A stretch of DNA of 34,049 bases from Phycisphaerales bacterium UBA2218 (GTDB taxonomy: Bacteria > Planctomycetota > Phycisphaerae > Sedimentisphaerales > Anaerobacaceae): the NCBI GenBank assembly GCA_002327785.1, contig DCUI01000271.1, forward strand, positions 1 to 34,049, written 5' to 3'. The notes under the pieces are model-generated. The model was not told where the DNA came from. It saw only the letters and a program-made list of their open reading frames with translations, and made no database searches. The position numbers and the translations under genes are program-made. Shown here piece by piece: positions 24,994 through 31,364 of this stretch (positions are counted from its first letter, which is position 1; each line of letters begins with the position of its first letter).

Positions 24994-25455
24994 TTAACCG
25001 GCGGAAAGGTCCCGGATCACAGCGATTTCGTCACATTCGTCCTGTTTCGGACACCGTGCGCAATCGCTCCAGACCTTCATGGGCAGTTCTTCCTTTTTCA
25101 CGATCTGAAATCCCGCCCGCTCGAAGAACCTCGGCTCCAAGGTCAGCGCGAACACTCTCGGGACCCCAAGCTGACGGGCCTGCCCAAGGGCCGCGGAGAC
25201 CAGTGCCGTGCCAACACCCGTGCCCCGGCTGTCCGGTCCGACCGCCAGAGACTTCACCTCGGCAAGATCCGACCAGATTACCTCCAGGGCGCAACAGCCG
25301 ACCAACTCGTGGTCTTTCTCGGCCACGAGAAAGGTCTGAAGATTCTCATAGACTTCGGCCAGGGAACGAAAGAGCATCTTATCATGCTCGGCGTAGTAGT
25401 TGATGAGCGAGCAGATCGTCTTGACGTCCGGGATTCTTGCGTTGCGAACCTTCAT
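24994..25455 (-). CDS. GNAT acetyltransferase, N-acetylglutamate synthase-like
   Basis: A 153-residue GNAT enzyme that matches the short ArgA-like type, which acetylates glutamate in the first step of arginine synthesis. Evidence is the start MKVRNARIPDVKTICSLINY, the segment GCCALEVIWSDLAEVKSLAV, the acetyl-CoA loop DSRGTGVGTALV, RVFALTLEPRFFERAGF, and the diagnostic end KVWSDCARCPKQDECDEIAV, a Cys-rich tail seen in this subfamily. The ATG at 25455 is chosen because homologues begin there and because a strong promoter lies 7 bases upstream. That leaves no leader or ribosome site, so the mRNA is probably leaderless. A longer in-frame reading would cover the promoter. No other arginine genes are nearby. 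Confidence 0.85.
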   Translation of the reverse strand: MKVRNARIPDVKTICSLINYYAEHDKMLFRSLAEVYENLQTFLVAEKDHELVGCCALEVIWSDLAEVKSLAVGPDSRGTGVGTALVSAALGQARQLGVPRVFALTLEPRFFERAGFQIVKKEELPMKVWSDCARCPKQDECDEIAVIRDLSAG

Positions 25456-25462
25456 GCACTGA

Positions 25463-25490
25463 AGTATACTGGCGTTCTGTGTGTTTTCAA
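25463..25490 (-). promoter_or_regulatory. promoter of the GNAT gene, leaderless
   Basis: On the minus strand TTGAAA (25485-25490, five of six to consensus) and TATACT (25463-25468, five of six) are separated by 16 bp. Only 7 bases lie between the -10 box and the ATG at 25455, so transcription should begin at or next to the start codon. This is one of the best sigma-70-type promoters in the window. Confidence 0.6.
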
Positions 25491-25564
25491 CCAGGTTCAT
25501 CCCAACTCGGGGGAGCGCACCCCGCAAAAAACGAAAAAACAGTGGAAAAACAGTTCGGAGCCAC

Positions 25565-25570
25565 TACAAT
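25565..25570 (+). promoter_or_regulatory. candidate -10 box of the acyl-chain operon
   Basis: TACAAT (five of six to TATAAT) lies 39 bp upstream of the first dehydratase-like gene, in the A-rich spacer shared with the divergent GNAT promoter. The matching -35 region (around 25542) is poor, so the promoter may be weak or activator-dependent. Confidence 0.3.
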
Positions 25571-25603
25571 GACGCCGGTCTATAGGAGATGGCTCTGGAA
25601 CTC

Positions 25604-26077
25604 ATGAGATTCGTACTGATAGATAAGATCGTATCGCTCGAAGAAGGCAAGACGCTCACTGCAGTCAAATGCGTATCCCTGGCCGAGGAGTACCTGGGGG
25701 ATCACTTCCCCACGTTCCCGGTATTGCCGGGCGTGCTCCTGTTGCAGGGGCTCGTGGAGTCGGCGAGTTGGCTTGTCCGCAAGACCGAGGCTTTTGCCCA
25801 TAGCATGATCTTGCTGGAAGAAGCCCGCAACGTAAAATACAAGAGCTTCCTGGCGCCGGGATCGCGAATCGAGTACACGGTGCAGGCCAAGGTCATTGAA
25901 GAGAACGTCAGCCGCTTCACCGGGTGCGGCGTCGCCGACGGGGAAAAGATACTCGAGGCGCGTTTCGGCCTGAGACACTTCAACCTGGCGGACCGGACCC
26001 CGGCGATGGCCGCAACGGATGCCCAGGTGATTCAAGCGATGAAGACCCGTTACAGCCTGCTCGCGCAGCAGAGCTGA
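25604..26077 (+). CDS. FabZ-type hotdog dehydratase homologue with His but no catalytic Glu
   Basis: A 157-residue hotdog-fold protein of the 3-hydroxyacyl-ACP dehydratase (FabZ) family. The active-site helix region reads GDHFPTFPVLPGVLLLQGLV. The catalytic His is present (H34), but the Glu expected 14 residues later is Gln (Q48, codon at 25745-25747). FabZ builds each active site from His of one subunit and Glu of the other, so a homodimer should be inactive or strongly impaired. The start at 25604 (MRFVLIDKIV) fits the family. The ATG at 25589 directly abuts AGGAG and is less likely, though not excluded. It is the first gene of the five-gene locus and is followed by the ACP after 55 bp. Confidence 0.88.
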   Translation: MRFVLIDKIVSLEEGKTLTAVKCVSLAEEYLGDHFPTFPVLPGVLLLQGLVESASWLVRKTEAFAHSMILLEEARNVKYKSFLAPGSRIEYTVQAKVIEENVSRFTGCGVADGEKILEARFGLRHFNLADRTPAMAATDAQVIQAMKTRYSLLAQQS

Positions 26078-26132
26078 ACGAGGTTATGAAGAAGGATTTT
26101 CGAAAAGATACAGACCGGAGGTAGCAGCAGCC

Positions 26133-26528
26133 ATGGCCATGAGTCGGGATGAGGTTTTCCAGAAGGTACAGGAGGTTCTCATAGATGCGCTTGGGGTCGA
26201 TGAGGACGAAGTGACGGCCGACGCCACGCTCATGGGCGATCTCGGGGCCGAGAGCATCGACTTCCTGGATATCGTGTTTCGCCTGGAGAAGGCGTTTGGG
26301 ATGAAGGTGCCGCGAGAGGAGTTGTTCCCGGTGGAGGGGCTGCTGAACAGCTCGGATCTCGTCAGCAACGGCAAACTCACGGACAAGGGACTCGCCGAGC
26401 TTCGGACGCGAGTCCCGCACACGGATCTGAGCGAGTTTGAAAAGGACCCGGACATCAACAAGCTCGCCGATCTGTTCACCGTAAATGCCATCGTCAACTA
26501 CGTGGACAGCCGGCTGAATCCGGCATAG
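26133..26528 (+). CDS. acyl carrier protein with internal insertion
   Basis: An acyl carrier protein that holds the growing chain on phosphopantetheine. The attachment Ser is S41 in DLGAESIDFLDIVFRLEKAF. At 131 residues it is about 50 longer than a standard ACP. The extra part lies between the second helix and the final helix (about 63-112, including a stretch from LNSSDLVSNGKL to PHTDLSEFEKDPD), while the last helix (LFTVNAIVNYVDSRL) is normal. The ATG at 26133 has a perfect GGAGGT ribosome site (26117-26122) with 10-base spacing, so this product may be made in excess over its neighbours. It lies between the two FabZ-like genes, which points to a dedicated carrier for this pathway. Confidence 0.93.
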   Translation: MAMSRDEVFQKVQEVLIDALGVDEDEVTADATLMGDLGAESIDFLDIVFRLEKAFGMKVPREELFPVEGLLNSSDLVSNGKLTDKGLAELRTRVPHTDLSEFEKDPDINKLADLFTVNAIVNYVDSRLNPA

Positions 26529-26602
26529 ATCGTGGCGGTTGGAGCAGATATTTCGCGGCAGGATTGTGTCCCATCCTGCCGTTGGTCTTCACAAGAGTTC
26601 CC

Positions 26603-27109
26603 ATGCGTTGGATTTGGATCGACAGGTTCCTGGAGTTTGAAAGCGGCCGACGGGCGGTGTCCGTCAAGAACGTTTCCCTGGCCGAAGAGCACCTGCATGA
26701 CTATATCCCCGGCTATCCCATCATGCCGGAATGCCTGATGATCGAGGCCATGGCCCAGACGGCGGGTATTCTTGTGGGAGAGGCCCGGGCTTTCCAGGAG
26801 AAGGTCGTGCTGGCAAAAATCAGCAAGGCGGTTTTCTTCGACTGCGTCCTGCCGGGCGACAGCCTCAGGCTCGAGGCACGGATGGAGACCATCGCTCCGG
26901 AGGCAGCCAGCACAACGGGCCGGATCACGCGATCGGATCAACTGATCGCCGAGATCGACCTGATGTTCAGCCATATCGACCAGAACCTGGCCGGCAAGAA
27001 GTTCCCCAGGGACAACTTCGTGTTCACCGGGATATTCACCTCACTCCTGCAGGAGGTTGCCCTGAATCACATCCGGCTTGAGCCGCAGCCGATGGAGTCC
27101 GGGGCATGA
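26603..27109 (+). CDS. FabZ-type hotdog dehydratase homologue with Glu but no catalytic His
   Basis: A 168-residue hotdog protein, clearly paralogous to the one at 25604 (both have VSLAEE followed by the active-site loop). Here the loop reads HDYIPGYPIMPECLMIEAMA. The Glu is present (E48), but the position of the catalytic His is Tyr (Y34, codon at 26702-26704), and the Phe after it is Ile. It therefore keeps exactly the half that its paralogue has lost. The C-terminal part extends beyond FabZ with GKKFPRDNFVFTGIF and a helix. The ATG at 26603 (MRWIWIDRFLEFE) is preferred over an in-frame TTG at 26564. Its stop overlaps the start of the next gene (ATGA). Confidence 0.88.
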   Translation: MRWIWIDRFLEFESGRRAVSVKNVSLAEEHLHDYIPGYPIMPECLMIEAMAQTAGILVGEARAFQEKVVLAKISKAVFFDCVLPGDSLRLEARMETIAPEAASTTGRITRSDQLIAEIDLMFSHIDQNLAGKKFPRDNFVFTGIFTSLLQEVALNHIRLEPQPMESGA

Positions 27110-28437
27110 CGCCAGCACGTGTAGTCATCACGGGGCTTGGGGCCGTCAGTCCCCTGGGACTGACCGTTGATGAGATGTGGGCCGGGTTATCCGCCGGACG
27201 GTGCGGCATCGCTCCAATCAAATCCTTTGATCCAACGGGACTCCCCTGCGAGCTGGGTGGCGAGGCGCCCCCTTTCCGCATCCAGGATCACGTCCCCAAA
27301 ACCTTTCGAAAAGCAGTTAAATTGATGTGCCGCGACATTGAGCTGGCTGTTGTCGCGGCCAAGGAGGCGGTGGCCGCCAGCGGCCTGACCACTAAGGGAA
27401 TCGATCCCGACAATGTGAACGTCGATCCGACCCGAATCGCGATCAATATGGGCGCGGGGATGATCAGTTGCGACCTCACGGAACTGGGCCCGGCGGTGGC
27501 CGTCAGCACAACGGCCGGACGATTTGATATCCACAAGTGGGGCAAGGACGGACTCGGGCATATCACGCCCCTGTGGCTGCTCAAGTACCTGCCGAACATG
27601 CTCGCCTGTCATATCGGAATCATCCACGATATCCAGGGCCCGAGCAACACGATCACGTGCGCCGAGGCGTCGGCCCACCTGTCGATCGGGGAGGCCGCCC
27701 AGGTCATCGCTCGGGGCAGCGCCGACATCGCCCTGACCGGTGCGGCGGAAGGAAAGATCAACCTGATGATGCTGGTGCGACAGAACCTGCTGAAACGGGT
27801 CGCGACGAACAGCAACGACAATCCCGAGGCCGCGTGCAGACCGTTTGATGCCGGCGCCGCCGGATCGGTGTTCGGCGAGGGAGCGGGGATTATCGTGCTT
27901 GAGAACCTCGACCATGCCCGGTCGCGCGGCGCAAGGATTTGGGGCGAGGTGGCCGGGATCGGTCAGAGCCACAATATCCACCCGGTGTATGAGAGGATGG
28001 AGCCGGACGGCAAAGGGATTCGTATCGCCGTCGAGAAAGGGATGGCCGACGCAGGTATTGCCCCGGACGATCTGGATCTGGTCATTCCGCACGGAACGGG
28101 AGTCCCGCAGGACGACCTGGCCGAGGCCCGGGGGCTTGAAGCCGCCCTGGGACCGGCGGTCCGCCGCATTCCGGCATGGCCCACAAAGAGCATGCTGAGC
28201 ACCACGGGGGCCGCCGCCGGGGCATTGGATGTCATCGCGGCCCTGCGGGCCATGAATGACCGCACGATCCCGCCGGCGAGAAACTTCACGAAACCGGCGG
28301 ATGGATGCAACTTGAGTATTCCCACAGAGCGGCGGGAAGGCCGTATCCGCCACGCCCTGTGCTGCAGCCACACATACGGCGGCCAGACCGCCGCCGTAGT
28401 GCTGAAAGCTTATGAGGGAGACACAACGCGCAGATGA
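27106..28437 (+). CDS. ketosynthase-like protein lacking the active-site Cys (chain-length-factor-like)
   Basis: A 443-residue thiolase-fold protein of the FabF family. At the nucleophile position the sequence is GPSNTITCAEASAHLSIG, so the catalytic Cys is replaced by Glu (E187, codon 27664-27666); C185 is two residues off register. The first catalytic His is kept (H329 in PHGTGVPQDD), but the second is Thr (T366 in TKSMLSTTG). It should therefore not condense acyl chains. In type II polyketide and aryl-polyene systems a Cys-less partner (KS-beta or chain-length factor) dimerises with an active ketosynthase. The same role is inferred here because the next gene, overlapping by ATGA, encodes an intact one. 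It also overlaps the upstream dehydratase gene by ATGA. Confidence 0.92.
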   Translation: MTPARVVITGLGAVSPLGLTVDEMWAGLSAGRCGIAPIKSFDPTGLPCELGGEAPPFRIQDHVPKTFRKAVKLMCRDIELAVVAAKEAVAASGLTTKGIDPDNVNVDPTRIAINMGAGMISCDLTELGPAVAVSTTAGRFDIHKWGKDGLGHITPLWLLKYLPNMLACHIGIIHDIQGPSNTITCAEASAHLSIGEAAQVIARGSADIALTGAAEGKINLMMLVRQNLLKRVATNSNDNPEAACRPFDAGAAGSVFGEGAGIIVLENLDHARSRGARIWGEVAGIGQSHNIHPVYERMEPDGKGIRIAVEKGMADAGIAPDDLDLVIPHGTGVPQDDLAEARGLEAALGPAVRRIPAWPTKSMLSTTGAAAGALDVIAALRAMNDRTIPPARNFTKPADGCNLSIPTERREGRIRHALCCSHTYGGQTAAVVLKAYEGDTTRR

Positions 28438-29777
28438 AGACACCCAGAACACAGGAACGTGTCGTCATTACGGGAATGGGCGTTGTCTGCCCGCTCGGTA
28501 ACGATGTGGACACCATGTGGGAAGGGATTCTGGCCGGCCGCAGCGGCGCCGGCGGAACGACCGTCTTTGACGCTTCGACGTTCCCGACGACATTCGACAC
28601 CGAGGTAAAAGGTTATGACCTGGGCCGATACGTCCGGCACACCGAACCGCACGCCAGGTGCAGTCGGGGCTCAGGATTCGCGGTCGGCGCTGCCGCGCAA
28701 GCTTGCAGACAGGCAGGGATCGACGTGGAAACGTCCGAGCCGACGGATGGCATCGATCGCACCCGCCTGGGGATATACCTCGGCGCAGGTGAGGGCTCGA
28801 TGGACAACGACGCCTTCTTCGGGTGTATCGTCGACGGCTGGGACGCCGAGCAGCAGCAGATGGCATGGCCGCGGAGCACGCAGGCCGCGCTCACGAATAT
28901 GGACCCCGTGCGGGAGCTCGAGCAGGAACCCAACATGGCGGCCGCCCACATCGCGATGCTCGCGGGGGTCCGGGGACCGGTAAGAAGCTGCCTGACCGCC
29001 TGTGCCGCCAGCACGCAGGCCGTGGGCGAGGCCATGATGATTATCCGCCGGGGCGATGCAGACATCATGGTTGCGGGCGGAGCCCATTCCATGATCCACC
29101 CTCTGGGAGTCACCGGGTTCAACCTGCTGACCGCCCTGTCGCGCCGCAACGACAGCCCTGAGACCGCCTCTCGGCCGTTCACCGCCAGCCGAGACGGGTT
29201 CGTTATCGGCGAAGGGGCCGCGATTCTGATCATCGAGTCGCTCACCTCCGCGAGAAGGCGGGGCATTCCCATTCTGGCCGAGTTGGTCGGCTACGGGAGC
29301 AGTTCGGACGCCTTCCGGATCACAGACATGCACGAGGAGGGCCGAGGGCCGGTCCAGGCGATGCAGGCCGCACTGGCGGACGCCGGGTTGACGCCCGAGG
29401 ACATCGACTACGTCAACACCCACGGCACGAGCACGCAGGAAAACGACGCCATCGAGACGCTCGCGATCAAGACCGTGTTCAAAGAGCGGGCCAAGCAGGT
29501 CCCGGCCAGCAGCATCAAGAGCATGTTGGGGCACCTGATCGGGGCGGCGGGCGCCGCGGAGCTGATCGCCTGCGTGCTGGCGATCCGGGACAGCATCGTG
29601 CCCGCCACGATCAACCTGCACGATCCCGATCCCAAGCTGGATCTGGACTACGTGCCCAATACGCCCCGGAAGATGACTGTCAACATCGTGATGAAGGAAT
29701 CCTTCGGTTTCGGCGGCCAGAACAACGTGGTGATTGTGAAGCGATACTGCGAAGAGGGTTCGAGACAAGTGCCATAG
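28434..29777 (+). CDS. beta-ketoacyl-ACP synthase, FabF type, catalytically intact
   Basis: A 447-residue ketosynthase that should elongate an ACP-bound chain by decarboxylative condensation. All catalytic residues are in place: Cys190 in SCLTACAASTQAVG, His330 in NTHGTSTQEND, and Lys362 and His367 in IKSMLGHLIGAAG. The C-terminal FGFGGQN glycine motif is present. An insertion-like stretch at about 125-165 (with several Trp and Gln) precedes the nucleophile region. It starts within the stop codon of the Cys-less paralogue (ATGA), the typical arrangement for a heterodimer made in equal amounts. The stop codon overlaps a 9-bp tandem repeat. It could also be a plain FabF used in fatty acid synthesis, but the paired context argues for a special product. 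Confidence 0.94.
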   Translation: MKTPRTQERVVITGMGVVCPLGNDVDTMWEGILAGRSGAGGTTVFDASTFPTTFDTEVKGYDLGRYVRHTEPHARCSRGSGFAVGAAAQACRQAGIDVETSEPTDGIDRTRLGIYLGAGEGSMDNDAFFGCIVDGWDAEQQQMAWPRSTQAALTNMDPVRELEQEPNMAAAHIAMLAGVRGPVRSCLTACAASTQAVGEAMMIIRRGDADIMVAGGAHSMIHPLGVTGFNLLTALSRRNDSPETASRPFTASRDGFVIGEGAAILIIESLTSARRRGIPILAELVGYGSSSDAFRITDMHEEGRGPVQAMQAALADAGLTPEDIDYVNTHGTSTQENDAIETLAIKTVFKERAKQVPASSIKSMLGHLIGAAGAAELIACVLAIRDSIVPATINLHDPDPKLDLDYVPNTPRKMTVNIVMKESFGFGGQNNVVIVKRYCEEGSRQVP

Positions 29778-29799
29778 GTCCCATCGGTCCTATGGGTTC
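29772..29799. repeat. 9-bp degenerate tandem repeat with hairpin
   Basis: Three 9-base units (29773-29781, 29782-29790, 29791-29799) sharing a YATNGGTYC pattern overlap the stop codon of the ketosynthase gene. The ends also form a 7-bp inverted repeat (CCATAGG 29772-29778 with CCTATGG 29789-29795). I recall such CAT/GGTCC runs scattered through Phycisphaerae-like genomes; only this copy is visible here. There is no T-run, so it is not a classical terminator. Confidence 0.5.
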
Positions 29800-29821
29800 C
29801 ATCCTTGCGAGGCCAGTGACT

Positions 29822-31099
29822 ATGATCGACATCAAGCAAATCCGAGACAATCCCGACCTCTACATCCAGGCGGCAACGAATAAGCGGATCGATGCCAATG
29901 TCACCCGGCTGCTCGAAATCGACAGCCGGCTCAAGGACATCAAGGCCCGGCTCCAGGAGGTTGCGACCGAGAAGAACCGCGTGGGCAAATCGATCCCGAA
30001 ACTCTCGGGGCAGGAGAAGGAGGCCGCGTTGGCGAGCCTGGCGGGTCTGAAGCCGCAGGAGGAGCAGTTGGAGCAGGAGGCCAAGGCTCTGCAGCCGCAA
30101 TTTAACACTCTGTTGCTGGAGGTGCCGCAACCGGCCGATCCCGATGTTCCGGTCGGCAAAGACGACACGGAGAACGTGGAGATCCGGCGGGAAGGCGAGG
30201 TTCATCCGTTCGCTTTCGAGCCCAAGGACCACGTCCAACTGGGGACGGCCCTGGACATGATCGATATCGAGCGAGGCGTCAAGCTGGCGGGCACTCGGAA
30301 CTACTTCCTCAAGGGGGATGGGGCGCTGCTGCACTGGGCCGTGCTGCGATTCGCGATCGATTTCATGGTCCAGCGAGGTTACACGCCCATGGCCGTCCCG
30401 CTGCTGATGCGGGATGAAGCCATGCGGGGGACCGGCTACTATCCCGGCTCCGAGGAGCAAACCTACCGCATGGAGCGGGATGAGCTGAACCTGGTCGGGA
30501 CTGCCGAGGTCCCGCTGACGGCCTACCGCATGGGCGAAATCCTCCAGGAGGAGGAACTCCCGCTGAAATCCGTGGGCCTGTCGAGCTGTTTCCGTCGGGA
30601 GGCCGGGGCAGCCGGCAAGGATACATACGGGCTCTACCGGATTCACCAGTTCGACAAGGTCGAGCAAGTCGTGGTCTGTCGCAATGATGTCGAGGAGAGC
30701 AACAAGTTCCACGCCGAGATCCTGGCCAACGCCGAAGGCGTGATGAAGGCCCTCGGGCTGCCCTACCGCGTCGTCGTCGTCTGCACGGGCGACCTCGGTC
30801 GCGGCCAGGCCAAGAAATACGACATCGAAGCATGGATGCCGTCGCGCAAGAGCTATTCCGAGACGCACAGCGCGAGCAAGTTCCATGAGTTTCAGGCCCG
30901 GCGGATGAACCTGCGCTACAAGGACTCAAAAACCAAGAAGAACGTGTACTGCTACACACTGAACAACACGGTGATCGCCTCGCCGCGAGTCCTGATCCCG
31001 CTGATGGAGATGTACCAGAACGCCGATGGCTCCATCACGATCCCACAGGTGCTGAGGCCCTACATGGGTGGGCGAGAAGCAATCGTTCCCCACAAGTAG
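29822..31099 (+). CDS. serS: seryl-tRNA synthetase
   Basis: A class II aminoacyl-tRNA synthetase that charges tRNA(Ser). The 425-residue length is normal. The N-terminal MIDIKQIRDNPD and the long helical arm (about 25-105), which contacts the tRNA, are clear. The catalytic core shows motif 2 around SSCFRREAGAAGKDTYGLYRIHQFDKVE and motif 3 near ASPRVLIPLMEMYQN, and TAEVPLTAY, which binds serine. The end ITIPQVLRPYMGG is standard. The ATG at 29822 is the family start; an in-frame ATG at 29792 falls in the tandem repeat and adds unrelated residues. It is 44 bp after the ketosynthase and may be read through from that operon. Confidence 0.97.
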   Translation: MIDIKQIRDNPDLYIQAATNKRIDANVTRLLEIDSRLKDIKARLQEVATEKNRVGKSIPKLSGQEKEAALASLAGLKPQEEQLEQEAKALQPQFNTLLLEVPQPADPDVPVGKDDTENVEIRREGEVHPFAFEPKDHVQLGTALDMIDIERGVKLAGTRNYFLKGDGALLHWAVLRFAIDFMVQRGYTPMAVPLLMRDEAMRGTGYYPGSEEQTYRMERDELNLVGTAEVPLTAYRMGEILQEEELPLKSVGLSSCFRREAGAAGKDTYGLYRIHQFDKVEQVVVCRNDVEESNKFHAEILANAEGVMKALGLPYRVVVVCTGDLGRGQAKKYDIEAWMPSRKSYSETHSASKFHEFQARRMNLRYKDSKTKKNVYCYTLNNTVIASPRVLIPLMEMYQNADGSITIPQVLRPYMGGREAIVPHK

Positions 31100-31101
31100 C
31101 A

Positions 31102-31120
31102 GCCCGCCGGCTCGACGGGC
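31102..31120 (+). terminator. weak hairpin after serS
   Basis: A GCCCG/CGGGC stem (31102-31106, 31116-31120) lies just after the serS stop codon. No T-run follows, so termination here would need Rho or another signal. Confidence 0.2.
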
Positions 31121-31185
31121 GCCTTCGCGGAACCCCACTGGAGGAGTGCGTGACCATGTTTCGCGGCAGCCGTCGGGTTTGTCTT

Positions 31186-31306
31186 GTCATCCTGAGCGGC
31201 AGCGAAGGATCTGGACATCGTACGAGAGGTTTCTCCCGGACGCAGGCCGGATTCCTTCGAGGCTCAGGACAGGCTCCTCACTACGCTGCGCTTCGTTCAG
31301 GATGAC
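31186..31306. repeat. dispersed palindromic intergenic repeat
   Basis: A 121-bp unit bounded by GTCATCCTGA (31186-31195) and its exact complement TCAGGATGAC (31297-31306). An inner near-complement pair, CGAAGGAT (31203-31210) and ATTCCTTCG (31251-31259), lies inside. I recognise the outer motif from a family of short palindromic repeats that is very common between genes in many environmental bacteria; this is from memory. It fills most of the 265-bp gap between serS and the secretin gene, which holds no convincing gene. Such units are mobilised or maintained by REP-associated transposases in some genomes, and none is visible here. Confidence 0.65.
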
Positions 31307-31364
31307 ACGATTGCTCAAGCATCAAGCATGGTTCGTACAGAGGCTCTTGGTTTGCGAGGGGCTA

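Noticed and set aside
27658..27660. C185 of the first ketosynthase as the real nucleophile
   Set aside because: It is two residues before the conserved position when the GPS and SIG anchors are aligned without gaps, and the second catalytic His is also missing.
27187..28452. A 421-codon minus-strand open frame opposite the first ketosynthase (and a similar one at 29648-30886 opposite serS)
   Set aside because: Both cover well-recognised genes on the other strand and match no family I know.
31156..31305. A 49-residue gene after serS
   Set aside because: It has a good ribosome site, but two thirds of it is translated intergenic repeat; it is reported as a finding, not as a gene.
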